A stretch of DNA of 64,000 nt from Panulirus ornatus (GCF_036320965.1 NC_092225.1:80001113-80065112); one strand, 5' to 3'. Shown: positions 22,152-33,504, counted from the first letter of the stretch. A program made the numbers and translations. Notes: generated by a model from the sequence alone, not told the origin.

Positions 22152-22156
<5 letters not shown>
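21902..22156 (+). mobile_element. SINE-A, full-length reference copy
   Basis: Head TATCCCTGGGGATAGGGGAG; then ACTTCCCACGTATTCCCTGC; TCGTAGAAGGCGACTAAAAG; GCTGGAAATCCTCCCCTCTC; an internal T-run; GAACAGAGAAGGGGGCCAGG; CTACCTCGCTAATGCGGGAA; GTATGAAAGAAAAAG and an (AT)n tail. No clear A or B box. AT arrays lie on both sides. Confidence 0.9.

Positions 22157-22231
<75 letters not shown>
22157..22231. repeat. (AT)n microsatellite between SINE-A and a tRNA-like unit
   Basis: About 37 AT repeats shared by the 3' ends of a plus-strand SINE-A and a minus-strand tRNA-like element. Confidence 0.97.
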
Positions 22232-22233
<2 letters not shown>

Positions 22234-22450
22234 TGATTCAGGGATATACTGGTAGCTACAAGGAAAATAAACACGCTGACCCGAGCGCTTTCGTGAATCC
22301 TCACATCATAGATGAAGTTGGTGAAGTTAGGAGTCGAACGTGAGGCCTAGTGTGACCAGGTAGCCAGCCAGACCCAGCCAAGCACAGGGAAGGTGGAGTG
22401 GCTTGCTGACCACAAGGCAACCGTTCCCTCGGTTGCCTCTACCGTAACTC
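22232..22450 (-). mobile_element. tRNA-like retroposon with degenerate hammerhead-like core
   Basis: On the minus strand: a hairpin AGGCAACCG...CGGTTGCCT (22418-22441), a B-box-like CGTTCGACTCC, then CTATGAT (22305-22311), a 4-bp helix TCAC/GTGA with GGAT loop (22293-22304), GAAA (22289-22292), and GCGCTC then GGG. This has the same order as the motif at 21761-21801, but the G expected after CT in the CTGATGA core is missing, so the copy is probably inactive. It ends at an (AT)n array. Confidence 0.5.
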
Positions 22451-22630
22451 AGTACCATAATCCCAGTCTATAAGTCCCATGTTTTAGAAAACGGTAGAGG
22501 TGTTACCCCCCGCTGCTGGGGCTCGGCCAGACTGCAGGAGGAAGTTGTGATGGTACGAACACACAAGGGTCTGGGGGGGTCCTGACCCCCTACCTCCCTC
22601 ATGTTCCAGGTTATACAAGATGTGAAAAAC
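22451..22630. other. unassigned
   Basis: Short stretch between the tRNA-like unit and the 57-bp repeats. Nothing recognised. Confidence 0.5.
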
Positions 22631-22796
22631 CAGTCCACCTTGCTGCCCACTCCTGGCCCACCGCCGCCCACCACACATCGCTACAGTCAGTCCACCTTGC
22701 TGCCCACTCCTGGCCCACCGCCGCCCACCACACCCGCTACAGTCAGTCCACCTTGCTGCCCACTCCCCGGCCCACCGCCGCCCACTACAGCCTGTA
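22631..22796. repeat. 57-bp minisatellite, 3 units
   Basis: Units begin CAGTCCACCTTGCTGCCCAC and carry CCACCGCCGCCCAC. They are followed by a short GCTTGTAGC repeat (22795-22840). The long 319-codon minus ORF across 22484-23443 is carried by this and the purine repeat and is not a gene. Confidence 0.92.
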
Positions 22797-22929
22797 GCTT
22801 GTAGCTTGTAGCGCCTGTAGCTTGTAGCGCCTGTAGCCTCACACACGTCAGCACGGCAGAACCAGGCAGACGCCCACGTACGTGTACACTTATGTACACA
22901 CACTGACGACCACGAACGCGGCCAGGCGC

Positions 22930-23220
22930 GGAGCGGGAGGGAGAAGTGAGGGAGGGAAGGAGACAGTAGAGGGAGGGAGGAAGGCAGCAGAAAGGGAGGG
23001 AGAAGAGGGAGGGAAGGGTAGTAGAAGGAAACAGTGAAGCAGTAGAGTGGGAGAGAGGCAGTAGGGACAGCAGAGAGGGAAGGAGAGAGGCAGTAGGGAG
23101 ACACATCAGAGAGGGAGGGATTGAGGCAGTAGGGAGACACATCAGAGAGGGAGGGATTGAGGCAGTAGGGAGAGAGGGAGCGAGGCAGTAGGGAGACACA
23201 CCAGAGAGGGAGGGAGGGAA
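22930..23220. repeat. purine-rich repeat with ~36-bp units
   Basis: GAGAGGGAGGGATTGAGGCA and GTAGGGAGACACATCA recur; earlier units are looser (GGAAGGAGACAGTAG). The plus strand is nearly pure purine. Confidence 0.8.
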
Positions 23221-23304
23221 ATAAATCTCCTTTCACTGGGTCGGACGCTGACCCCTGCGAAGGTAGAAGAACGTGCGTGTACAGTACTGCCGGGTGAAGG
23301 GGAA

Positions 23305-23307
<3 letters not shown>

Positions 23308-23349
<42 letters not shown>
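23308..23349. repeat. (CA)n microsatellite
   Basis: About 21 CA repeats. Confidence 0.97.
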
Positions 23350-23351
<2 letters not shown>

Positions 23352-23449
23352 TCAGAGAGAAGTTGTGTACACAGAAAAGACAGACGAGAACACAGAACCT
23401 GATGGTCTATAAGGAGGAGGTAATGCAGTAATAACATCCTCAATTACTG

Positions 23450-23540
23450 AAGATGGAGACAGTAAAGTAGAACAGATGGCTCCTCCCCACCCACCACTCC
23501 CTCCGGCACATCAACCGGTACAGAGAGCAGTGTAATACAG
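23450..23540. repeat. dispersed copy of the 15.3-15.9 kb repeat and its flank
   Basis: GATGGAGACAGTAAAGTAG, ATGGCTCCTCCCCACCCACC and CTCCGGCACATCAACCG match the unit and the unique 3' flank at 15840-15910. Confidence 0.7.
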
Positions 23541-23694
23541 GCAGAAGATACAGACACAGAAATCTTACAGGAGAGGGAGAATGGAAGACACGTCTAGATT
23601 TAATTCCCTTCACCAGATACTGTCTGGGAAGAAATTTCGCCTCAGTCTATAATAATATCAAAGTCGAACTACAGCTAAATTATATTCTCATTCC

Positions 23695-24050
23695 TGGATT
23701 GACTTATTCTCTAATAACAGACATCATTGAAGTTCTTATCGAGTCGTAGTCTGGAGATATAGTGATGGATTGACTTATTCTCTGATAACAGACATCATTG
23801 AAGTTCTTATCGAGTCGTAGTCTGGAGATATAGTGATGGATTGACTTATTCTCTGATAACAGACATCATTGAAGTTCTTATCGAGTCGTAGTCTGGAGAT
23901 ATAGTGATGGATTGACTTATTCTCTGATAACAGACATCATTGAAGTTCTTATCGAGTCGTAGTCTGGAGATATAGTGATGGATTGACTTATTCTCTGATA
24001 ACAGACATCATTGAAGTTCTTATCGAGTCGTAGTCTGGAGATATAGTGAT
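23695..24050. repeat. 71-bp minisatellite, 5 units
   Basis: Starts at 23695, 23766, 23837, 23908 and 23979, each with TGGATTGACTTATTCTCTGA and GAGTCGTAGTCTGGAGATAT. Units are identical by eye except CTCTAATA for CTCTGATA in the first. Confidence 0.97.
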
Positions 24051-24189
24051 GGTCTACACCGTGACCAGATATCTGGTTGTGGATAACATTCCAGTGTTCT
24101 AATAACATGAGGAACACTTGCTCAACCCCGGTCTGTTCTGGGTCACATGTCCATCCCTTGAACGTCATTTATGTCAATTCTGGTTATAA

Positions 24190-24400
24190 CATCCCTGTTT
24201 AACATGACATTATTATGTGGCATAATCTACCTTAGAATTATCCTGCATATTATAACATGAAACTATCATGTGGTACATCATAGCATGACATCATCATGTG
24301 CATATTGTACCGAAATCATTATGTGGAAATTATAACGAAATTATTATGTGGTATATCATAACATGACATTATCATGTGGCATATTACAATATGAAATTAT
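24190..24400. repeat. degenerate AT-rich repeat, ATGACATTATCATGTGG motif
   Basis: ACATGACATTATTATGTGGC and variants recur about seven times every 25-35 bp; the motif is itself partly palindromic (CATGACATNATCATG). Confidence 0.7.
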
Positions 24401-24890
24401 TTTGTAAATTATCGACAGTAATATTAAGAAATTACTAGCATATCTCTTTGCCATCTGCTTTTCCTTTTTTAGAGGAAAATTCAGAAATATTAGAGTCTTG
24501 CCTTTACAAATAATATTTTTTCAACGTCAGAATCCATCTTACAACACTGCTATAATTTTAGTTATCTTTCTCTCCGACAGTGTCTGGTGGCCAGAAGTGA
24601 AGACCACATTCCAAATGCGGTCTGACTCAGTTGTCGTCTTTCGTTCTACAGTTCACATACTTACATGTATAACGCAGTATTCTGAGTACGAACTTATTCA
24701 CTAGCATTTATGACTTTTTTTTTTTTTTTTACGCGCAGGAAATATAGGGGGTCACGTTGAACGAGTGTGTCGTGTGAGTAGCGTGTGGTCCAAGTGTCAT
24801 GTGTGAGTTCGAGAGATTACATGTTTTGTGGAGAGCGATTGGCAGCTAGCAGACCACGTGTGAGGTAGGCAGACAGACATGACTGCTACT

Positions 24891-24893
<3 letters not shown>
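24401..24893. other. unassigned sequence
   Basis: No coding or element signal; a T-run at 24716-24730. Confidence 0.5.

Positions 24894-24971
<78 letters not shown>
24894..24971. repeat. (GA)n microsatellite
   Basis: About 39 GA repeats. Confidence 0.97.
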
Positions 24972-24974
<3 letters not shown>

Positions 24975-26589
24975 CCTCGATTGCAAGACCAGTTCCGCAA
25001 CCCAAACGGGAGAGAGGTGGAGCCATCATGACATTACTGTAATCATCTCATAACTATTCACAGTGACCAGAGGGAAATTACCTCAGTTACCCCATGAGTG
25101 ATCTTCCCCCTCCCTCCCCCGCGACCCCGAAACCTCGAGGATCCAGCGAAAACGGAGCCACATCTCGCCATCAGCCGCCACAACCCAGCCTGACACATTG
25201 CTAACGTTATGATTATTACCAGTGCCTTACCATCTGCATCTCTGGTATTACCAAAGTTATTGACAAACGCGAACCCTCTCCCCCCCCTCCTCTCTCTCTC
25301 CCTCCCTCTCCCTCCCTCTCTCTCTCCCTCTCTCCACTACACCTCCATTATCATCGTGAGCAGGTGAACAGAGCCACGTCTCGCCTCGTAACTGGTTCCA
25401 TGTTTAGTTAGAATGATCTAGAATCGTCAGTTTTTATAAGTTTTCATAATATGATTTTGAAAACTACAATCTCCAGCGATAACGTCACTTCTACTTTTTT
25501 ACGTCATCTCGCCAACACAATGATCACCAACATTAGATACACAGCTTTGATTGAGTCTCCTACTCTATCACCAACAATTTTGAACACGACCCCTACCACC
25601 TCCACCACTATCTCCAACACCTACACCATTCACAACACAGATGGAGTGTTACCCTCCACCAACACATGACGTCTGTCAAATATGTGATAAGCTACATATA
25701 ATGCCACGGCCTACATGTATATATTGTTATTGAGAGATGTCTACACTCGAGTAAACTTTCTATATGTGTTATTATAATACTGTTATAATAATGTTTTGTT
25801 ACTCAGCTGGTATGTATATACATGTACGTATACACTAGGATAACAACAAATGTATCCGTTTACGTAACTACGTCACTCTATACATTGTATCATTTCATTT
25901 TCCACAATCTTCGACAGGTGCGAGAGGCTACGGGTTTATACCATCAACACACGAACCGTATCGCACTGCACTAACGACTTTGTACACCACACACTGTTTT
26001 CTGTAACGTCAACAACAGGAGGAACTTTAATAAAAAGGGATACACTGGGTTTCTTACATACCTCATTACATATTCTGTGCACTGATGAATCGCCTGTAAG
26101 ACTTACAATGACAGATCTAAAAACTTTTTTTGATGTATCCAACTAATACGTATGTCCAGATTTATCTTCCTATTCTAAAATAAATCATACTTTTCCATTT
26201 CCTCTTTCAAAATCTGTTTATTTTTCACCTGGATGAAGCCGAGGCTGATCTATATGTGAGCGAGTATGACCCCAAGGCCGACCACATAGGAACCACCACT
26301 GTTCTCATGACCTGTGGTGTGGGCTTCATAGCAGTGAGACCTGAACCCGCGCCACACGACCGGCTGCTGCTTCCCATAGTTTCTGCGAGGAAACCCATCA
26401 CCCGAGGATGGACCGTTATTATTCATTTCTCTCCAAATCTACATAAACAATGAATATTTCCCTACGGTGTTGTCCTTACCTCCTCTTATAACATTTTGCC
26501 ACATTCAAAAGTGAGTTGTACACAAACCTACGGAGCTCAAATGACACCTAGAGAACGGATGTGTAGAAACTGTGCCGTTCTTCGTCATT
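24972..26589. other. unassigned sequence with CT-rich block and a dispersed repeat
   Basis: A CTCTCCCTCC-type block at 25270-25335. At 26365-26420, GGCTGCTGCTTCCCATAGTT plus GGACCGTTAT resembles 34038-34097, a dispersed repeat of unknown type. Short ORFs (65-72 codons) show no domain. Confidence 0.45.
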
Positions 26590-26640
26590 TTCTGCCGCTG
26601 CCTCACTCACGCAGGAAACGGCGCACAAGCACAAACAATA
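26590..26640 (+). mobile_element. SINE-A-like tail relic
   Basis: GCCGCTGCCTCACTCACGCA followed by GGAAACGGCG resembles the CGCTACCTCGCTAACGCGGG tail block. Head and AT tail are not visible. Confidence 0.4.
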
Positions 26641-26769
26641 AACTTCTCTGCCAACTGTGATGGCTGCGACTGGGGCGAGCTGTACCATACTCAATACTAT
26701 GGGAAAAGAGTCCATCTGTTGTTGACATGTCCGGCTGTGTGCACGTCTGAACGTTGTGTACAGCGATGG

Positions 26770-27068
26770 GGACGTGGAGGAGGTCGGGGGGGGGGGGGAT
26801 GCGGAGGTAGGGGGGGAGTCACGGATATAGAAGGGGGGTCTGGAGGGGTAAGGATAGAGAAGCAGGGGGATGACGTAGGAGGGTGGGGGGTTACATGTAT
26901 GGTGGTGAGGACACGGGTGGCGCTCGCTGTGGTGCGGGAAAGTGGTGGAGGTTGTGATGTGGTAGGAGAGGGAGGAGGGGGAGTTTGTGGTGTGGTTGGA
27001 GGAGGATGGAACTGTGGAGTAGTATGGGTGGGAGTTGTGGTGTACTTGGGTGAGGGTGGGGGAGAGTA
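26770..27068. repeat. G-rich low-complexity tract
   Basis: Plus strand dominated by GGTGGAGG, GGGGGG and GTGGTGTGG words. ORFs of 165 and 201 codons here are low complexity and opposite-strand shadows of each other. Confidence 0.8.
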
Positions 27069-27085
27069 GGGGGAGTGTAGATAAG

Positions 27086-27086
<1 letters not shown>

Positions 27087-27138
<52 letters not shown>
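27087..27138. repeat. (GT)n microsatellite
   Basis: About 26 GT repeats. Confidence 0.97.
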
Positions 27139-27139
<1 letters not shown>

Positions 27140-27252
27140 GGATTTCTAATCATATGCTAAATGCTGCAGGTCGGGTGTACCGTGCAGTCTCACGCTAACT
27201 GTACAGTTGTTCACCGGAAGTGCACAGCTGTAGACTCCCATGTGCAGCAGCC

Positions 27253-27278
27253 ACACACACACACACACACACACACAC
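27253..27278. repeat. (CA)n microsatellite
   Basis: About 13 CA repeats. Confidence 0.95.
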
Positions 27279-27500
27279 GTCTCTAGAAAGGAAAGATGAG
27301 ACTTGAGAGGAGGGAAGAGCCTGCCTCTCACACTGGAGGAAAGTATAAAATTGCAGAAGGTAATAAGAATAATGATAATACTTCAGGGTAATTTTTAACA
27401 ACAGTAGACGGGAAGTGCGTCCTTATATACAGACGCTCAACCACTGTCATGGTGTACAGGCTGATTAAGTTACCTGACGAACCAGAGAAAGTGTTTAGCG

Positions 27501-28220
27501 GTACGATGATGGTACAGCTAGGACGGTGCAGGTGTGGTACGATGATGGTACACCTAGGACGGTGCAGGTGTGGTACGATGATGGTACACCTAGGACGGTG
27601 CAGGTGTGGTACGATGATGGTACACCTAGGACGGAGCAGGTATGGTACGATGATGGTACAGCTAGGACGGTGCAGGTATGGTACGATGATGGTACACCCA
27701 GGACGGTGCAGGTGTGGTACGATGATGGTACACCCAGGACGGTGCAGGTGTGGTACGATGATGGTACAGCTAGGACGGTGCAGGTATGGTACGATGATGG
27801 TACACCCAGGACGGTATAGGTGTGGTACGATGATGGTACAGCTAGGACGGTGCAGGTATGGTACGATGATGGTACACCCAGGACGGTGCAGGCGTGGCAC
27901 GATGATGGTACAGCTAGGACGGTGCAGGTGTGGCACGATGATGGTACAGCTAGGACGGTGCAGGCGTGGTACGATGATGGTACAGCTAGGACGGTGCAGG
28001 TGTGGCACGATGATGGTACAGCTAGGACGGTGCAGGTGTGGTACGATGATGGTACACCTAGTACGGTACAGGTGTGGTACGATGATGGTACACCTAGGAC
28101 GGTACAGGTGTGGTACGATGATGGTACAGCTAGGACGGTGCAGGTGTGGTACGATGATGGTACAGCTAGGACGGTGCAGGTGTGGTACGATGATGGTACA
28201 GCTAGGACGGTGCAGGTGTG
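27501..28220. repeat. 36-bp minisatellite, exactly 20 units
   Basis: GTACGATGATGGTACAGCTA then GGACGGTGCAGGTGTG; variants CACCTA/CACCCA for CAGCTA. The 720-bp length is 20 times 36 with no indels. It is open in several frames on both strands (up to 366 codons), coding only a 12-residue repeat (for example MMVQLGRCRCGT), and is not called a gene. Confidence 0.96.
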
Positions 28221-28605
28221 GTCTCTGTCTGCCTGTGTCCATCTGTCTGTCAGTCTGTCTATATCTGTGTCCGTCTGTCTGTGTCCTTCCCCTCCACCTA
28301 CTGTCGCTACTTTCTGCTACATCACCTGACCCCGGGTGACCTGACCGGCAGGACCCCAGGTCACCAGACACCCTGACCCGGCTGTTGGCCCCCAGGGATC
28401 GCCACCAGTCCCGTAACATCAGTAACATGTACAGATGACCACCTGTACATCCACCCCCCCTCCTCCCTCCACGTTACGTAACACAGCCCAAGTAACGTCA
28501 GTCTTGTTGTTTCACTGACCAGTAACAAAGTACCTGTGTTACCGGTATAGCTTCTTCACCATCACCATAGCACTCTATAGCAATTACCATCACAATCTCA
28601 CCATC
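28221..28605. other. unassigned, with short CTGTCTGT words
   Basis: GTCTGTCTGT repeats at 28220-28290; otherwise nothing recognised. Confidence 0.5.
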
Positions 28606-28868
28606 ACCATCATGGTCACCACCACCTCACCATCATGGTCACCACCACCTCACCATCTCACCACCACAACCCAGGCGGCATCGTCGCCCCTCACTATCAC
28701 CCTCACCATCATGGTCACCACCACCTCACCATCTCACCACCACAACCCAGGCGGCATCGTCGCCCCTCACTATCACCCTCACCATCATGGTCACCACCAC
28801 CTCACCATCTCACCACCACAACCCAGGCGGCATCGTCGCCCCTCACTATCACCCTCACCATCATGGTC
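28606..28868. repeat. 76-bp minisatellite, ~3.5 units
   Basis: Units carry CATCATGGTCACCACCACCT and GGCGGCATCGTCGCCCCTCA; the first unit is a short 23-bp partial. Confidence 0.93.
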
Positions 28869-28998
28869 TACGCCCACCTCCGCGTGTCCGGCCCGTCACT
28901 ATCAACACTTTCACTCTCTGACGCACACCTGTGTGTGTGTGTGTGTGTGTGTACCTAAGTAACCTATGAAGGGTCTACTCACATGTTCTCTCGCTGTA

Positions 28999-29381
28999 GC
29001 ACCAGGTGTTTGCTATACTGTAATACGTAGTGTTTGCCGTGCTGTAATACCAATTGTTTGCTGTACTGTAACACTTGAAATATGTTATAATGTAACACCA
29101 GGTGCTTGCTGTACTGTAATACCAGGTGCTTGCTGTACCGTAACACCAGGTGCTTGCTGTACTGTAACACCAGGTGCTTGCTGTACTGTAATACCAGGTG
29201 CTTGCTGTACCGTAACACCAGGTGCTTGCTGTACTGTAACACCAGGTGCTTGCTATACTGTAACACCAGGTGCTTGCTGTACTGTAATACCAGGTGCTTG
29301 CTGTACTGTAATACCAGGTGCTTGCTGTACTGTAATACCAGGTGCTTGCTGTACTGTAACACCAGGTTCTTGCTGTACTGT
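28999..29381. repeat. 24-bp minisatellite, ~16 units
   Basis: ACCAGGTGCTTGCTGTACTG followed by TAAT/TAAC. Flanking units are diverged. All plus frames open, giving 8-residue repeat peptides (TRCLLYCN, CCTVTPGA); not genes. Confidence 0.96.
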
Positions 29382-29384
29382 GCG

Positions 29385-29792
29385 ACCACACACAAAGTCT
29401 TTTACACGCACACCTTATTGTCTTCCACACGCACACCTTATCTCCCACACAAAACTTGTCTTTCTCACACACCTTGACTTCCACACACAACTTGACTTCT
29501 ACACACTCCTTGTCCTCCACACACATACCTTGACATCCATACACAGCTTGTCTTCCATCCTACACACACCTCGACCACACACACGTCTTCCACACACACC
29601 TTGACTTCCACACACACACACACACCTTGCCATCTATCCCACACACATCTTTACCACACACACACACACACACACACACAGACAACCGTCTTGTCTTCCA
29701 CACACACCATGACTACACATACCTTTACCACACACATCTTTACCACACACACACACACATCTTGTCTTCCACACACACACACCTCTTGTCTT

Positions 29793-29830
<38 letters not shown>

Positions 29831-29872
29831 TGATTTACACACCTTGTCTTCCACACACACGTCGTCACCTTG
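29385..29872. repeat. degenerate CACACA-rich tract
   Basis: CTTGTCTTCCACACACAC and (CA)n stretches alternate irregularly, with pure (CA)n at 29655-29680 and 29795-29828. Confidence 0.85.
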
Positions 29873-30156
29873 ATCCCATGTACTATGGTGAGACAGATCT
29901 GCTACATGTGTTGAGAATATCGTGTGTTCAAGAGTAATCCCTTAAATCATATAATTGCTTGAGTCTTAATACCAGACGCTTGTGTATATACTTCCACGCA
30001 CTCACTCAGACACGAGACACCTCAGCCAGAGCAACACACCCCAGACTGACCTCGAGTGTGTTAACCACACATGGGCCCACATGTACGTGTATGTCAACAT
30101 GGTGTGGGAGTTCGTGTACACTAACCAACCTTGTGGCTGTTGACCATATCATTACT

Positions 30157-30159
<3 letters not shown>
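29873..30159. other. unassigned
   Basis: Nothing recognised. Confidence 0.5.

Positions 30160-30203
<44 letters not shown>
30160..30203. repeat. (CA)n microsatellite
   Basis: About 22 CA repeats. Confidence 0.97.
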
Positions 30204-30206
<3 letters not shown>

Positions 30207-30262
30207 TTATTGCTTCACCTGAATGATCCGTTTGTTGGTCAGCAACTCACTCACACACACTC

Positions 30263-30266
<4 letters not shown>

Positions 30267-30326
<60 letters not shown>
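30267..30326. repeat. (CT)n microsatellite
   Basis: About 30 CT repeats. Confidence 0.97.
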
Positions 30327-30328
<2 letters not shown>

Positions 30329-30504
30329 CTCTATATGTGCGTAAGGACGGACCGTCCGTATCTGGGAGGCAGTGGGTTGGACCATGGGAGACACTGTACG
30401 TGATGCAGAGGCTTCCCGTACGTGAATAATCGTCTGGAGGGACGTGGCTGACCATACGCAGAAGTGTTACCTGTACGCTTAGTGTCCGTGGCTGTCTGTA
30501 CATG

Positions 30505-30930
30505 GAAAAGACCGTTAGGTCGAGGTTGTACGTACGAGGGAGACCGTCAGGTTGAGGTTGTACGTACGAGGGAGATAGTCAGGACGAGGTTGTACGTAAG
30601 TGGGAGACCGTCAGGTTGAGGTTGTACGTACGAAGGAGATCGTCAGGTTGAGGTTGTAAGCACGAGGTTGTATGTACGAGGGACATCGTCAGGTCGAGGT
30701 TATACGTACGTGGGAGATGGTCAGGTCGAGGTTGTAAGTACGTGGGAGATGGTCAGGTCGAGGTTGTACATACGTGGGAGATGGTCAGGTCGAGGTTGTA
30801 AGTACGTGGGAGATGGTCAGGTCGAGGTTGTAAGTACGTGGGAGATGGTCAGGCCGAGGTTGTAAGTACGTGGGAGATGGTCAGGTCGAGGTTGTAAGTA
30901 CGTGGGAGATGGTCAGGTCGAAAGTACGAG
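30505..30930. repeat. 32-bp minisatellite, ~13 units
   Basis: GTACGTGGGAGATGGTCAGG then TCGAGGTTGTAA. Left units differ (GAGGGAGACCGTCAGGTTG), right units are nearly uniform, which suggests expansion from the right side. Confidence 0.94.
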
Positions 30931-31169
30931 GGAGATCGTCATGTAGGAAGAGGTTGTTAAGTACGCCAGAGATCGGCAGATGGCGGATGGAGGTACGTGG
31001 GGGGTGGTAAGGTCATGGCAGACGGTACGTGAGAGATGTGCGTGAGGCCCTCGGGACGTGAGCAATGGTAAGGCAGCCACACAGCTCGGTACTGGGGCTC
31101 CTGCCGATCCCCCGGGCCAGCCTTGGCAGGACTCTGGACACCCTCCTGGACCGGACGCATTGGTCAAGC
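30931..31169. other. unassigned
   Basis: Decayed GTACG...GAGATCGGCAG words continue a little from the array; otherwise nothing. Confidence 0.45.
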
Positions 31170-31450
31170 TGAACTGGAACCCTCGCTGGAAAAGCTGGAA
31201 TGATCTATTTGTACTGGATGGGGAGGGAGTTCTACCCCATCTGTTGAACTACCTTCATCGTACAACATTTTTTTTTAAGCGTCACTACTACGCTGTCCAG
31301 ATCCTCACATTCCAGCAGATCTCTTTCATCCACCAGTCAAAAGATGACAGTGTTTCCTGACATCATCTTTAAAAAGTTTCTTGCTTAACTTCACGTCGTG
31401 ACCTCTGGTTGTCCTGTCCTTGTAGGCTTCCAAGACCTGTTCACTGTTGA
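31170..31450 (-). pseudogene. LINE family 3 relic (C-terminal end)
   Basis: Minus strand reads SEQVLEAYKDRTTRGHDVKL then SKKLF, the RTTRG..K. C-terminal block of CR1/jockey-type ORF2 proteins. Later codons are broken by stops. Parallel copy at 34560-35110. Confidence 0.65.
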
Positions 31451-31461
31451 CATCACCAGAC

Positions 31462-31465
<4 letters not shown>

Positions 31466-31495
<30 letters not shown>
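31466..31495. repeat. (GT)n microsatellite
   Basis: About 15 GT repeats. Confidence 0.95.
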
Positions 31496-31497
<2 letters not shown>

Positions 31498-31616
31498 CAT
31501 GTTCACGTGAGGAGGGACTTACGTTAAAGATACTACTGGTCGGACTTACGACAGAATGTTACAATTCCTAAATACCGAGACCTGGCGGGACACACAAGGG
31601 TTACGTCAAAGGCCAA

Positions 31617-31924
31617 GAGATCGTACCAAAAGGTCGTATCATGGAGCTAAAGGGTCGTACCATCGTAATCAAGGGGTCGTACCATCGTACTCAAGGGATC
31701 GTACCATCGTACTGAAGGGATCGTACCATCGTACTCAAGGGGTCGTTCCATCGTACTCAAGGGGTCGTACCATCGTACTCAAGGGGTCGTTCCATCGTAC
31801 TCAAGGGGTCGTACCATCGTACTCAAGGGGTCGTACCATCGTACTCAAGGGGTCGTACCATCGTACTCAAGGGGTCGTTCCATCGTACTCAAGGGGTCGT
31901 TCCATCGTACTCAAGGGGTCGTAC
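31617..31924. repeat. 22-bp minisatellite, core TCGTACCATCGTACTCAA
   Basis: About 14 units; variants GTTCCATC and AAGGGATC. It shares an 18-bp core with the 790-1027 array 30 kb away (one purine difference). An isolated TCGTGCTCAAGGGG also occurs at 32560. Confidence 0.95.
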
Positions 31925-33504
31925 AGTAGCCACCACAACAATAAGATGACCTGGTAGATTCACATGAAGGTCGCCCGTCTACCGTAATCAAGGAACACCA
32001 CACTCTGGATGGCACGTTCCGTTCCGAACAACACTACGTTACCGTAACTTTACCACTGATAATAATTATGGCTTAAAGCTGTTATATAGTCCCACCTTAC
32101 GTTGTCAGGTTCACCATGTTGTTGCCACCTGTCGCCTGTACCAGTCACCTAAACCCGGGTCAACTGTCGTCCCCAAACTCGTAATGGAGTCTTTGTCGTT
32201 TCCTGTTGGCCAGCGACAATGGCATCTGCTTCTCTTGTCCCACCTAACTGTTCCCGCTTACGTAATGCGTCTGTTGTTGTTGATGATGATGACCTCGTCT
32301 CGTGCTGCCTCCTCGCCAAGTGCGTCAGAGGGTTCCCAGGTCATGTGTTTACATATACATATGTATTTCATACCACTCCAGTAAATATGTAGGCCCTGGA
32401 ATGTTCGTATACGTGTTTCTTAATCTCTGTATACATGTATGTGTGGTTGACCACTAGAACACGACGACAACACGGTTCTTGCTTATGATGGCTTGACCTT
32501 TGACCCAAGCCTCACAGGTCATATCAAACATCAGGTCATCATATCACGGATCATATGGTCGTGCTCAAGGGGCTGAAAACATATTTGTGTATGCAAGACG
32601 TAAATGAATAGGTATACCCCTTCCTGACCAACAGTAACATGTATACAAGCACAGACAAGTTTCTCTTCTCTCGACTATTTCATCATCATTCTGTTCATTT
32701 CTAATCCTGGTTATTGTATGAATAATTATGAAATGTATAATGTTTTCCTCTAACCCACAGGACCAGACATGAGGAACCTCCTCTGCATACATCCTTTGAT
32801 GAATTACATATAAACCCCCGGACTCATTTTACGGGGCATGTATTTATGAATGTTATCATACGGGGCATGTATGCATGTATGTATGAATGTTATCAGACCT
32901 TTTCATACGTTCACTGTCAACAGCAGTGCCACAGAAGGTTCTCTCCCATCGTCTACTATCTTTCAAACCCAACTCACTCTTCAACTCAATTTTCATTCTT
33001 TCTCTCTTACTGAACATGTCAGACCTCTGTAGCGTTTGCAAAAATGCAATTTCAAAAATGTAATTTCAAACAATCTCTCTTCGTGAATCTCACTCGTTTC
33101 AGAATAATAGAAAAAAAAAAATGCAATTCAGCGGTTCAATAAGAAAAATATGTTGGGACACAACCATATCCTCTACTCTCTTCTACAAACCCCACGTCAT
33201 AAACATTCACATACCCTGCCTCTCTGCAGCCACACCTTACACAGGTGCCACGAACGTTTGTATTGGTAGCAGCTATTCCACACATACATGGGCGGTCTCA
33301 TGGCCCAGTGTGGAGTACTGATCACATATCCAGGATGGCCATTCTTCAAACTCGTTTTCTAGGAAGAGTGGAATAATAAAAAGAGAAACCTTCCTGCTTC
33401 TTAATTCTGCTGTCATCATCTCGCTCCAGACATCCCTTTCCGTTCGACATGATGTTGCTGCTCTGTGTTCTACAGTCACTATTTTGGTCACCGCTCGCTT
33501 CAAG
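31925..33504. other. unassigned sequence with possible exon-like frames
   Basis: At 32219 an ATG (A at -3, G at +4) opens a 57-codon frame starting MASASLVPPNCSRL. At 32740-32760 a pyrimidine-rich stretch ends in AACCCACAG, an acceptor-like site followed by an open frame of about 84 codons to about 33013. Neither has a recognised domain and they may be chance. A 34-bp direct repeat (TACGGGGCATGTAT) sits at 32831-32890. Confidence 0.3.

Noticed and set aside
22484..23443. A 319-codon minus ORF with leucine/proline-rich repeats
   Set aside because: It spans a (CA)n array, a purine-rich repeat and the 57-bp minisatellite; composition follows the repeats.
27328..28428. A 366-codon minus ORF and a 296-codon plus ORF
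   Set aside because: Both run through the 36-bp minisatellite; the non-repeat ends show no domain.
28966..29604. A 212-codon plus ORF rich in CCTVTPGA repeats, and a 189-codon minus ORF
   Set aside because: Both are readings of the 24-bp minisatellite.
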